Assembly: GCF_030345335.1 (NCBI RefSeq)
Contig: NZ_JAPVRC010000002.1
Location: 1-64,000 of the forward strand
DNA from: Halobacillus campisalis
GTDB lineage: Bacteria > Bacillota > Bacilli > Bacillales > Halobacillaceae
Reading direction: 5' to 3'
Length of the DNA: 64,000 nucleotides
In this document: piece by piece, positions 51,429 through 60,513 of the stretch
Layout: each line of letters starts with the position of its first letter
Position numbering within the stretch: the first letter of the stretch is position 1
Notes under the pieces: generated by a model
Database searches by the model: none
The model's input: the letters and a program-made list of their open reading frames with translations, nothing else
What the model was told of the DNA's origin: nothing
Program-made: the position numbers and the translations under genes

Positions 51429-54122
51429 ATGGCTAAAAACAATCAACAATTACCACTACCTTTATATAATGAAATAAAAGAATTGAATGAAAGTTTATTT
51501 AATGAGGAGGGCGCATGGGAAACACCTGATTACATTAAACAAAATATGGTGCATACTTTTCGTTACTATCAAGATGCTGCATTACGTTTCTTCCATTATT
51601 CCCAGGCTTCGAGAGAGTTCAGCTTTCGTAATGTTAACCATGTATTATTCAATATGGCAACTGGTAGTGGAAAAACTGACTTAATGGCAGGGCTGATTCT
51701 GTATTTATATCAAGAGCATGCCTATCAAAACTTTCTGTTTCTAGTAAACACAACGGGTGTGATAAACAAGACAATAGATAACTTAACGAATGAAGCATCT
51801 GATAAATACTTATACACTCCTGAAATTGAGATTGAAGGAGAGCGGGTTGAGATTAAACGTGTTTCCTCCTTTCCCAAAACACAAAGTAGGAATACCATTT
51901 ATATAAAACTTGCAACAGTTCAAAGTATTGCTTCAGATATTTATACCCAAAAAGAAAATGCAATGGGTGAAGAAGATTATGCGAGACACAAAACAGCCGT
52001 TTTAGGTGACGAAGCCCATCACTACTCTTCATCTACAAAGAAAGAGAAAGAGTCAGAACAATCATGGGAAAAAGCAATTGCTACAATATTAAATGCGAGG
52101 AACGATAATCGATTACTTGAATTCACCGCAACGATCGATCTTGAAAATAAAAAAATTTACGATAAATATAAAGATAAAGTGTTATATCGTTATACACTTG
52201 ACCGTTTTATTCAAGATAAATACTCGAAAAATGTAAAACGAATTCAGTCTAGTAACACAGATGTAGATAATATGATGAACGTCATTCTATTAAGTGAATA
52301 TAGACGAAGATACGCACTAGAAGAACATAATACATATATAAAGCCTGTTATTATGTTTAAATCACAGCGAATTGATGCATCAAATGAAGCGCACGACAAG
52401 TTCATTGAATTAATAGATGGTTTAACATTAGAGTCGTTCAAATATTTTTTAAATAGGCAATCACAAATCACCTCAGAAAATGACAGTGAAACATTGAGAA
52501 TTGCACATGAATATTATCGTTCGAATGAAGATAGGTTATCAGAGATCATTCGTGACATGAAGCGTGAATTTGCAAACAGACGTATTATAAACGCAAATGA
52601 TACAAACCAATCAGGATTGTTAGAAAAAGGGCATTATGAAGCATTAAACAGTTTAGAAAGTCCGAAGAACCTTTACAGAGTTATTTTCGCAGTTGCCAAA
52701 TTGACAGAAGGTTGGGACGTCTTAAATTTATTTGATATTGTTCGTTTGAGTGATGATTCAAAGGTGAAAGGAACGAAAGCAACAACAATGTCAGAAGCAC
52801 AACTTATTGGGCGAGGTGCGAGATATTATCCATTTTCACTTAATAGAAAGAATTCTTACACAAGGCGATTTGATGATGATGGAAAGGATAGCTTAATTTT
52901 AGAAACAATTCATTACCACACGATTAATGAACCGCAATACTTGAAAAATTTATTAAGTGCACTAGATGAGATGAATTTACCAACTGGAGAAGATAAAAGA
53001 AACCCTCCAATCGAAGTTAAAGTTAAAAACTCATTTAAACGAACGGACGTATGGAAATATGGGAAGATCTATTATAATGAAACGGTTGAAGTAAGTGATG
53101 ATTATTACGATTCATTGGATAAGTATGGCATAGACACGAAGAGAGACGTTGTTATTCCATACATTTCTACATTAAAAGAAGTTGGCTATAGAGATGATAA
53201 AGTACAGGAAGATTATTCAAACGCTTATAATGTACCTATTCCATATGATCAGCGATACTTAAGAAAAGTGATGGATCGGTTGTCATTCTATCATTTTGAC
53301 CACCTAAAAAAATATATTCCACTTTTAAATACAAGAAAAGAATTTCTAGGTGAAAATTGGTTGAATATTTACAATAGAACGATTTATGTTACGATTCCAC
53401 GAACAATGGAAAGTAGTGTGCTTACAGCTAATGAAAAATTAAACATACTTGAGCGTTATTTTATGGATGTGGCCAAACAAATTAGAGCCGGATATAGTAA
53501 ACAACGTGGGACCGGTAAATTTATTGGATACCCCATTAAAGATTATATTTCAAATTATCGCAAACGAGTACCGAATTATGATACTTCAAGATATGTGGAA
53601 AATAAGCCGCAAAAAGTCGACCGTTATGAGATCAAAGAAGACTACTTCGTGTATGATTCAGCAATTATCAATCTAACAGAAAAACAATTAATTGATCGTA
53701 TTGCTGAACGTGTGAGTGAATTACATGAGGAATATTCAAGTGTCTATTTAATTCGGATGGATGAAAGCATGCACCGTGAATCGGCAAAAAATAATAAATT
53801 GAAACTTCATCAATTTGGTGGCGGGCATGACGAAGTCAACTTAGCAGGCTTTCAGCCAGATTTTATTTTATACCTGAAAAATAAAGATTATTTCATTCAA
53901 ATATTTATAGAACCAAAGGGACGTAATATTGAGGGGGAACAATGGAAAGAAGATTTATTAACTTATATTAATGAACATGAAGCCGAGATAATTTTTGAAG
54001 ATGAAACAGAGGAAGTGAAAATTAAAGGAGTCAAATTTTATACAATGAATGATGGTAGAGGAACAATTAGGGAAATCGGAAAAATTGCTCTTGGGAAAGA
54101 GTTTAAAGGATTGAGTTTTTAA
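51429..54122 (+). CDS. res: Type III restriction endonuclease (Res)
   Basis: An 897-aa ATP-dependent restriction subunit. It has a superfamily 2 helicase part with Walker A ATGSGKT near residue 79, DEAH-box GDEAHHYS near residue 193, AKLTEGWDVLNLFDIVRLSD (motif V/VI region) near residue 425 and IGRGARYYP, followed by a C-terminal PD-(D/E)XK nuclease with PDFILYL and IEPKGRN near residues 807 and 830. Full-length and adjacent to mod, so the system looks functional. It uses the same AT-rich codons as mod. Confidence 0.93.
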   Translation: MAKNNQQLPLPLYNEIKELNESLFNEEGAWETPDYIKQNMVHTFRYYQDAALRFFHYSQASREFSFRNVNHVLFNMATGSGKTDLMAGLILYLYQEHAYQNFLFLVNTTGVINKTIDNLTNEASDKYLYTPEIEIEGERVEIKRVSSFPKTQSRNTIYIKLATVQSIASDIYTQKENAMGEEDYARHKTAVLGDEAHHYSSSTKKEKESEQSWEKAIATILNARNDNRLLEFTATIDLENKKIYDKYKDKVLYRYTLDRFIQDKYSKNVKRIQSSNTDVDNMMNVILLSEYRRRYALEEHNTYIKPVIMFKSQRIDASNEAHDKFIELIDGLTLESFKYFLNRQSQITSENDSETLRIAHEYYRSNEDRLSEIIRDMKREFANRRIINANDTNQSGLLEKGHYEALNSLESPKNLYRVIFAVAKLTEGWDVLNLFDIVRLSDDSKVKGTKATTMSEAQLIGRGARYYPFSLNRKNSYTRRFDDDGKDSLILETIHYHTINEPQYLKNLLSALDEMNLPTGEDKRNPPIEVKVKNSFKRTDVWKYGKIYYNETVEVSDDYYDSLDKYGIDTKRDVVIPYISTLKEVGYRDDKVQEDYSNAYNVPIPYDQRYLRKVMDRLSFYHFDHLKKYIPLLNTRKEFLGENWLNIYNRTIYVTIPRTMESSVLTANEKLNILERYFMDVAKQIRAGYSKQRGTGKFIGYPIKDYISNYRKRVPNYDTSRYVENKPQKVDRYEIKEDYFVYDSAIINLTEKQLIDRIAERVSELHEEYSSVYLIRMDESMHRESAKNNKLKLHQFGGGHDEVNLAGFQPDFILYLKNKDYFIQIFIEPKGRNIEGEQWKEDLLTYINEHEAEIIFEDETEEVKIKGVKFYTMNDGRGTIREIGKIALGKEFKGLSF

Positions 54123-54186
54123 CAACGCAAAGAGAATTTTATATGACAAACTTTTTATATCATGACATATTTCTCTAAACATCTTC

Positions 54187-54209
54187 CGACTGAATATTGA
54201 CTAGATTTT
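54187..54209 (+). repeat. Decayed integrase arm-type site
   Basis: CGACTGAATATTGACTAGATTTT matches the right-end motif TGACTGGATTTTGACTGGATGTT (59,618) at 18 of 23 positions and is followed by a similar AT-rich tract. It lies between the type III system and the Gabija-like pair. No matching core is seen at the expected +132 position. Confidence 0.5.
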
Positions 54210-54276
54210 CTGTATTAATATTGATATCTTATTTAATTTCCTACTCATACCGTAAAGAACCTTCCACCATAAATTA

Positions 54277-54309
54277 AGCTTGAACCAATTTGGGTTCAAG
54301 CTATTTTTT
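54277..54309 (+). terminator. Terminator after res
   Basis: AGCTTGAACC-AATT-TGGGTTCAAGCT then ATTTTTTG. Confidence 0.88.
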
Positions 54310-54404
54310 GTATAAATTAGTGTGTTATCAGAGGATATTTTTTATGTTTATCGAATTTTGTATTAAGAATCTATAATTTTCTAATTAAAGAAAGAGGGAG
54401 AACT

Positions 54405-56690
54405 TTGCAAATAAGATACGTAGATATACAGAATTTCAGAAAACTTAAGTCTTGTCGAATTGAGTTTGCAGATGAGAAAACTGTTTTAGTGGGAGCTAAC
54501 AATAGCGGGAAAACTACTGCAATGGATGCATTGAAAAAGTTTTTAATAAAAGGCCTTCAAAGGAGTTTTTCAACTACTGATTTCACTCTTTCTAATTGGA
54601 TAGAAATAAACAAAATAGGGGACAAATGGGAGGAAGGGGTGGAAGATAAATCAGGAGCAACGTTAAGTATTGATGATTGGGAGGAATTTTTACCATCATT
54701 AGATTTGTGGCTAAGAGTTGAAGAAAACGAATTGCACCATGTAACACATCTAATACCATCACTAGATTGGGATAGTGGTTATGTAGGAGTACGGATAAGA
54801 TTTGAACCTAAAGACTTAAAATCATTATTTAAAGGTTATACTTCTGCGAGAATGGCAGCTAAAGAGGCTGTTCAAAATAGAGAAAATACGGGCCCTGATG
54901 CAGATCTATTCGAGCTATCACCACAGAATATGCGAAGTTTTTTGGAAGAGAATTTACTTAAGTATTTTGTAATTAGATCCTATACACTTGATTCTAATAA
55001 ATTGTCTACTGAACATACAACTCCTCAAATATTAGGATCGGAAATTGAACCAACTGATGGTAACCCTTTAACTGGATTAATACGTATTGACTACATATCT
55101 GCTCAAAGAGGGTTTACGGATCCAGATAATAAAAGCCCTTATTTAGACGATGACAATAATTATGCTAGTGGAGGAAAATCTTTATCTTCACAATTAAGGA
55201 CATACTATAATACTCATTTAAATCCTGAAAAGTTACCAGATGCCTCTGACATTGGGGCTCTAGAGGCAATTCATAATGCTCAAAGAGTTTTTGATTTAAA
55301 GCTGAAAGAAGATTTTAAAGATGCTATACAGGAATTAGAAACCTTAGGTTACCCTGGCTTCTCAAATCCTAAAATTACTATATCTACCCAGGTTAAACCA
55401 ATGAATAATTTAGATCATAAATCTGCTGTTCAATATGATTTGCTAAGTTCATCTAATGCGGATAGTAATATACCAATGAGGCTGCCTGAAAGTCACAATG
55501 GATTAGGGTATCAAAACTTAATATCCATGGTATTCAAGCTTATGAGTTTCAGGGATGATTGGATGCAGGTAGGTAAAGTAGCAAAGGAACAAAGTAGTAG
55601 TAAAGAAGATTATATTACCCCACCTTTACATTTAGTTTTTATAGAAGAACCTGAAGCACATTTACATGCGCAAGTTCAACAAGTGTTCATTAGAAAAGCT
55701 TATGAGGTTTTAAGATCGCATAAAGATTTAGGTACATCTAGAAATTTCACTACTCAAATGGTTGTTAGTACTCACTCTAGTCATATTGCTCATGAAACTG
55801 AGTTTTCTTCATTACGATATTTTAAAAAGCAGATAAGTCACAAATCTTCAATACCTATCTCAACAGTAGAAAATTTATCAGAGGTTTTTGGAAGAAACGA
55901 AGCTACTAACAGGTTTGTCACACGTTATATTAAGTCAGTTCATTGTGACTTATTCTTTGCTGACGCTGTTATTCTTGTAGAAGGGCCAGCAGAAAGAATG
56001 CTAGTACCTCAATTTATAGAAAATGATTCTAATCAGTTGTATGAAAGTTATATATCAATTTTAGAAATCGGGGGAAGTCATGCTCACAGATTGCAGTCCT
56101 TAATAGAAAAATTAGGTATCCATTGCTTGATTATTACTGATCTAGATTGTATAAAATCGAATAGTAAGAAAGCAATTTTCCCCGAAAGAAACAAGGGTTA
56201 CTTGACAGATAATTATACCTTGAAAAATTGGCTGCCTAAACTTACTAAAATTGATGATCTTTTAAACTTAGATAGTGACAAAAAAGTGCTTGAAAACAAT
56301 GGTCAATTTATCAGGGTGGCTTATCAAACACCTATGGAGTGTTCTGGTCAGGAAGCTTTAGCAACAACCTTTGAAGATGCTTTAGCATTTGAAAATATAA
56401 ATTTTTTTCAAAACAATGAAGGTATAGGTTTATTAAGGAAATTTAAAGAGTCAATTGATTCTTTAAATGGTAAAACAGACAATAAGCTATTAAGTGAAAA
56501 ATTTTTCAATTCTTTAAGAGAAACTCCTAAGAAAGCAGAGTTTGCATTAGATATAATCTATTCAGACGACTTTGAAAGAATTAAAACGCCTAGTTATATC
56601 ACTGAAGGGCTGAAATGGTTAGAAGAAAAAGTCTCTTTGAGAAATGAGCATTTATCTATTAGTGAGAAAGAATATGAGGTAATAAAATGA
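54405..56690 (+). CDS. Gabija-like GajA: OLD-family ATPase-TOPRIM nuclease (class 2)
   Basis: A 761-aa protein. N-terminal ABC ATPase: FRKLKSCRIEF, Walker A GANNSGKTT near residue 30, Walker B VFIEEPEAHLHAQ near residue 409, VVSTHSSHIAHE; C-terminal TOPRIM with ILVEGPAERMLVPQFI near residue 523, LEIGGSHAHRLQ and IITDLDCI near residue 577. Pairing with a UvrD helicase defines class 2 OLD, as in Gabija phage defence. It is longer than the ~580 aa of the studied GajA, mainly through the middle of the ATPase and the C-terminus. A TTG start follows GAGGGAGAAC. Confidence 0.85.
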   Translation: MQIRYVDIQNFRKLKSCRIEFADEKTVLVGANNSGKTTAMDALKKFLIKGLQRSFSTTDFTLSNWIEINKIGDKWEEGVEDKSGATLSIDDWEEFLPSLDLWLRVEENELHHVTHLIPSLDWDSGYVGVRIRFEPKDLKSLFKGYTSARMAAKEAVQNRENTGPDADLFELSPQNMRSFLEENLLKYFVIRSYTLDSNKLSTEHTTPQILGSEIEPTDGNPLTGLIRIDYISAQRGFTDPDNKSPYLDDDNNYASGGKSLSSQLRTYYNTHLNPEKLPDASDIGALEAIHNAQRVFDLKLKEDFKDAIQELETLGYPGFSNPKITISTQVKPMNNLDHKSAVQYDLLSSSNADSNIPMRLPESHNGLGYQNLISMVFKLMSFRDDWMQVGKVAKEQSSSKEDYITPPLHLVFIEEPEAHLHAQVQQVFIRKAYEVLRSHKDLGTSRNFTTQMVVSTHSSHIAHETEFSSLRYFKKQISHKSSIPISTVENLSEVFGRNEATNRFVTRYIKSVHCDLFFADAVILVEGPAERMLVPQFIENDSNQLYESYISILEIGGSHAHRLQSLIEKLGIHCLIITDLDCIKSNSKKAIFPERNKGYLTDNYTLKNWLPKLTKIDDLLNLDSDKKVLENNGQFIRVAYQTPMECSGQEALATTFEDALAFENINFFQNNEGIGLLRKFKESIDSLNGKTDNKLLSEKFFNSLRETPKKAEFALDIIYSDDFERIKTPSYITEGLKWLEEKVSLRNEHLSISEKEYEVIK

Positions 56691-58558
56691 AAAGGCCATA
56701 TAATGAATTGAATATACAGGAATATGAAGCTTCTGTTAACAATCAAATAATGAGTTGCCTTGACCCTGATAATCTAAAAAGTTTTTTCTTATTTGCAGGG
56801 GCTGGATCCGGAAAAACAAGGTCTTTAGTTCAAGTGCTGGATCAATTCAAATTCCATTATGGGAATTCATTTAGAATACAAGGGCGTAAAGTGGCTGTAA
56901 TTACATACACTAACGCCGCGCGTGATGAGATTGAAAGAAGACTCCAATATGATCCTTTATTTTATGTCTCAACTATTCATAGTTTTATCTGGGGCATTAT
57001 TAAGCCATTTCAAATAGATATAAAAAAGTGGTTGATTAATTCGTTAAGTAATAACCTTCAAGAACTAAGTGATAAATTGCAAAAGGGTAGAACAAGAGAT
57101 CCAGAAAAGCTTAAAGCAGAGATTAGTAGTAAAGAAAGACGTCTAGAGCATGTTACCAATACAAATCAATTTATTTACAGCCCTGATGGGGATAATCAAA
57201 GGTTTAACTCAATAAACCATTCTGATGTAATAAAAATTGGTCAACAATTTTTGATGGAAAATGCTTTAATGCAGAAGATTTTAAAGAATAAATACCCAGT
57301 TCTTCTTATTGATGAAAGCCAAGATACTAGTAAATATCTAATAGAGGCTTTATTTGAAATGCAAGAAAAACATAAAGAAAGTTTTTCTTTGGGATTATTC
57401 GGTGATACAATGCAACGTATTTATAGTGACGGAAAGCATGATTTAGGTTCGAATCTTCCTGATGATTGGATTACACCCGTAAAAGAAATAAATCACCGTT
57501 GTCCAACTAGAATAATTAAGTTAATTAATAAAATTCGAGAGCCAGTAGATAATCAAGATCAAGTTCCAGGAGAATATAATAATAAAGGGATTGTACGAAT
57601 GTTCTTATGTCCCAGTGATAGTAACAAGGAGTTAATGGAAGAAGAAGTTGCAAGAATAATGTCAGAGCTTACAAAAGATGGATCGTGGAGTTGTGATGCT
57701 TCTGATTATAAAACTTTAATACTAGAACATCATATGGCAGCAAACAGACTAGGATTTTCAGATTTATTTCAAACTCTCTATAGCGTAAAGGGTTTACAGA
57801 ACGGAGTATTAGATGGAAATTTACCGGAGTTATCTCTTTTTACAAAAAGAATTCTACCTATTATTCGATCAAACATACTACAGGATGATTACACTGTTAC
57901 TAAGATAGTGAACAAGTACTCTCCATTGTTAGATAGAAAACATTTTAATAACAAAGAAAATCAAGTTGAAAATCTCAAGTTAGCTAAACAAGGTGTTCAA
58001 GACCTTCTCTCTCTTTGGACAAACGATAAAGAACCTATGATTGAAGAGGTTATTCAATCAATTTATAATTCAGGTTTATTCACTATCCCGGAGAAGTTCA
58101 AGCTACTAATTGAAGAAGAGATTAGTCAACCTGATGGTAAAGATAATTTTAGTGATGAACTAGATGCTTGGAAAGATTTTATTAAGATCCCATTTAGTCA
58201 AATAGAGGCTTATGACACATATATAAAAGGAGATGCAAAATTTGAAACACATCAAGGCGTCAAGGGACTTGAATATCCTCGTATTATGGTAGTAATTGAT
58301 GACGAGGAATCGCGAGGATTTATGTTTAGTTATGAAAAGCTTTTTGGTGCCAAGAAAAAGACTGCTACAGACTTAAGAAATGAAGCAGAGGGAAAGGACT
58401 CCTCTGTCGAGAGAACAAGAAGATTGTTCTATGTAACCTGTAGTCGTGCGCAAGAAAGCTTGGCCATAGTTGCATATTCAAACAAATCAGAATTAATCAA
58501 AACTCATTTATTGGAAGAAAATTGGTTAGATGAGGATGAGATTATTATTATGAGCTAA
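56687..58558 (+). CDS. Gabija-like GajB: UvrD/PcrA-type helicase
   Basis: A 623-aa superfamily 1 helicase. Walker A AGAGSGKTRS near residue 37, YTNAARDEIERRL, STIHSFIWGII, Walker B LLIDESQDTS near residue 205, GDTMQRIY, NHRCPTRIIKLIN, THQGVKGLEYPRIMVV near residue 522 and FYVTCSRAQESLAIVAYS are all present. The ATG overlaps the gajA stop (ATGA), which indicates coupling. Longer than the ~500-aa GajB of the best-known Gabija. It partners with the upstream nuclease for phage defence (inferred). Confidence 0.86.
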   Translation: MKRPYNELNIQEYEASVNNQIMSCLDPDNLKSFFLFAGAGSGKTRSLVQVLDQFKFHYGNSFRIQGRKVAVITYTNAARDEIERRLQYDPLFYVSTIHSFIWGIIKPFQIDIKKWLINSLSNNLQELSDKLQKGRTRDPEKLKAEISSKERRLEHVTNTNQFIYSPDGDNQRFNSINHSDVIKIGQQFLMENALMQKILKNKYPVLLIDESQDTSKYLIEALFEMQEKHKESFSLGLFGDTMQRIYSDGKHDLGSNLPDDWITPVKEINHRCPTRIIKLINKIREPVDNQDQVPGEYNNKGIVRMFLCPSDSNKELMEEEVARIMSELTKDGSWSCDASDYKTLILEHHMAANRLGFSDLFQTLYSVKGLQNGVLDGNLPELSLFTKRILPIIRSNILQDDYTVTKIVNKYSPLLDRKHFNNKENQVENLKLAKQGVQDLLSLWTNDKEPMIEEVIQSIYNSGLFTIPEKFKLLIEEEISQPDGKDNFSDELDAWKDFIKIPFSQIEAYDTYIKGDAKFETHQGVKGLEYPRIMVVIDDEESRGFMFSYEKLFGAKKKTATDLRNEAEGKDSSVERTRRLFYVTCSRAQESLAIVAYSNKSELIKTHLLEENWLDEDEIIIMS

Positions 58559-58602
58559 AAACCTTGGTGCAAATTTTATATATATATATTGGTAAGTGTG
58601 AT

Positions 58603-58758
58603 TGACTAGGAAATGACATACTCATTGACATACTACTACTCATTTGAGAATATCTCCTTATTATTAAAGAAATGGATTAAAGACTAATAACAGTTGCCTT
58701 GTTAAGGAAATTAAACGCTATTTAATGCTATTATATTTGAGGAAACCATGGGCGGCAT
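58603..58758 (+). repeat. Possible decayed right end with att core
   Basis: TGACTAGG...TGAC (58,603-58,617) keeps the 11-bp spaced TGAC pair of the arm motif. CATGGGCGGCATT with the 11-bp core match ATGGGCGGCAT (58,748-58,758) lies 143 bp further, close to the 132 bp seen in the intact right ends. Together they could be a relic end just past the Gabija-like genes. The remaining 58,559-58,893 holds no gene. Confidence 0.4.
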
Positions 58759-58893
58759 TTTTCCAGATATTAAAGGGCTAATTTTTGAGATATAGTGTAT
58801 TATAAATACTCCCACCTGCTGAATGAGGAGGGAGTCAGAGCATTCTCTGTAAACGTCAGGTATGAAATCATAGAAAGAAACTAAGCTAACAAA

Positions 58894-59484
58894 TTAACTG
58901 AACATCTCTTTCTTAAGGTCTTCAATAAAACTTTGTAACACATTAATTTTATCTAATACTTCCTGTTTCGTTTGATTATCAAGTATTTCAAAGTTTTCGA
59001 GAAAGAGACAATCAATTAATTTATCGCAATTAACATGAATATTCCTGACGTAATTTTTTACTTGCTCTTCATTTACAACCTTTTCAGTAATTTCTTTGAG
59101 TAACCTATTCGGATCTTGGGGGGATGGTTTTAGTTCGCTTAGACTTTTGAGTTCTTTTTTAAACTCCTTTATTATTTTATTTAACTGTCCTTGTTTAAGA
59201 TCTAATTCTTTTGATAGTTCTTTCATTGATTCTTGCATTTCCTTATTGGGTAATTGAGATATATAATCAATTCTATTCCTTGTAGGCTGACTAAATTTTA
59301 AAGTGGATTGATTTTCTAAGCCGGGATCACTAGGAAGATATATAATTCTACCTACTAGTAATGCTTCTGATTTAGACGATTTAATTTGGTCAAAGAAGCT
59401 CTCCACTTCTTTATGGAATATTTTTCGGTTATTGTGAGGTATTTCATCAGATTTGTTTCTTAACCTATATTCCTTTTCTCTCAC
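58894..59484 (-). CDS. Hypothetical coiled-coil protein
   Basis: A 196-aa protein of no known family. A basic N-terminus (REKEYRLRNKSDEIPHNNRKIFHKEVESFFDQIK) and a short beta segment (ALLVGRIIYLPSDPGL) precede long helical coiled-coil stretches (about 80-120 and 130-195). A GTG start follows AAGGGGGGGA. It is transcribed toward the Gabija-like pair and lies between the decayed and the intact right ends, so it may be independent cargo. A regulatory or DNA-binding role is possible. Confidence 0.6.
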   Translation of the reverse strand: MREKEYRLRNKSDEIPHNNRKIFHKEVESFFDQIKSSKSEALLVGRIIYLPSDPGLENQSTLKFSQPTRNRIDYISQLPNKEMQESMKELSKELDLKQGQLNKIIKEFKKELKSLSELKPSPQDPNRLLKEITEKVVNEEQVKNYVRNIHVNCDKLIDCLFLENFEILDNQTKQEVLDKINVLQSFIEDLKKEMFS

Positions 59485-59617
59485 GTCAATCCCCCCCTTC
59501 TTCTTTAATACATATTACTAAGAGAGATTGTCCTATTCGGTATTATTTTTATATGAAATGTTATCAGTGTATCGTGGAAGGACCTTTTATCAATGGGGGA
59601 TGAAAGAAGGTAGTTAA

Positions 59618-59635
59618 TGACTGGATTTTGACTGG
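59618..59635 (+). repeat. Integrase arm-type site, right end of the ICE
   Basis: TGACTGGATTTTGACTGG, identical to the left-end copy, 132 bp before the start of the 18-bp core at 59,750. Confidence 0.82.
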
Positions 59636-59749
59636 ATGTTATCCATTAATATTTATACCTTATATTTCTTTTAAAATGTTAAATTAAGATAAACGCCTGT
59701 CTTAAAGAGGTTTTTCATCTTATATTTATGGTTATTTATTCGATACAGT

Positions 59750-59767
59750 GAATGGGCGGCATGATGT
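59750..59767 (+). repeat. Internal att core (ICE right / unit 2 left junction)
   Basis: GAATGGGCGGCATGATGT, identical to the groEL 3' end, followed by a TGA in the groEL frame. Confidence 0.93.
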
Positions 59768-59810
59768 GATAGCGCTCAAAGCCTTTTCATTATAGGGTTT
59801 AAGAAGAATT

Positions 59811-59828
59811 TGACTGGATTTTGACTGG
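59811..59828 (+). repeat. Integrase arm-type site, left end of unit 2
   Basis: TGACTGGATTTTGACTGG, 61 bp after the start of the 18-bp core, the same distance as at the third junction. Confidence 0.82.
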
Positions 59829-59858
59829 TTTTTAAAACAAGTCGTTTACTAAATCTAC

Positions 59859-59896
59859 AAGCCTCTCAAGAGTTTATAAGCTTTTGAGAGGCTTTT
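59859..59896 (+). terminator. Terminator at the left end of unit 2
   Basis: AAGCCTCTCAAGAG... / CTTTTGAGAGGCTTTTC. A nearly identical terminator follows the third core (63,543-63,584). Confidence 0.85.
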
Positions 59897-60200
59897 CTTT
59901 TTATTCTTGAATTTGTAAAGAGACATATTGTAAAGGTTCGGTTTTGAAATAATGGTTATTTAAAACAATTAATCTCAAAGTAATCTTACTACTAAACTTT
60001 AACATTCAGGTAAGCTAGTGGTCTCTCTCCTCTTACAGTAGTCCGAGCGCATCTCATGTTAGGTACTAAAATGTTTGATATAGACCAAAGTCATATAAAA
60101 AGACCATCAGATACTACCCATGAATGAAATGGTGTATATGGATGGCCGTTTGTATGATTATGAGTTTTAGTAAATATCTTAAACGTATAACTTCGTATTT

Positions 60201-60362
60201 CTAAAGCTTTTCTTCTGCTTGTGCTTGACAGTTTTCGTTTAGTTCTAACTTTCTCTTTTCTTCTACTTCTAATTGTTTCTTTTTTAAGTCAAAACGTAGT
60301 ACAAAATATAAAAAAATAAAAGTCAAGCCAACAATTACTGTAATAAATAAAAATAGGTTCAA
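60201..60362 (-). CDS. Small single-span membrane protein
   Basis: A 53-aa frame, MNLFLFITVIVGLTFIFLYF... then KKKQLEVEEKRKLEL, starting at TTG 60,362 with a perfect AAAGGAGGAG site 6 nt upstream. One N-terminal membrane helix (about 3-22) and a charged helical tail. The ribosome site and amphipathic layout make it likely real. Function unknown; the only gene in the first 740 bp of unit 2. Confidence 0.6.
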   Translation of the reverse strand: MNLFLFITVIVGLTFIFLYFVLRFDLKKKQLEVEEKRKLELNENCQAQAEEKL

Positions 60363-60513
60363 ACTTATCTCCTCCTTTAGTTAAATAAAGACGATAGCAA
60401 TATTTATAAAAAGTTGTAGTCTTTCACACGCCATTCCAACGCCATTCCTATCCTGGCTTAATCCTGCTATACTAGAAGAATAAATACCATTTTTGTTAAG
60501 AGAGGTGAAACCC

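Noticed and set aside
54405-58558. PARIS or Septu instead of Gabija for the ATPase pair
   Set aside because: The second gene is clearly a UvrD-type helicase and the TOPRIM domain is fused to the ATPase, which fits Gabija and not the split ATPase/TOPRIM of PARIS or the HNH partner of Septu.
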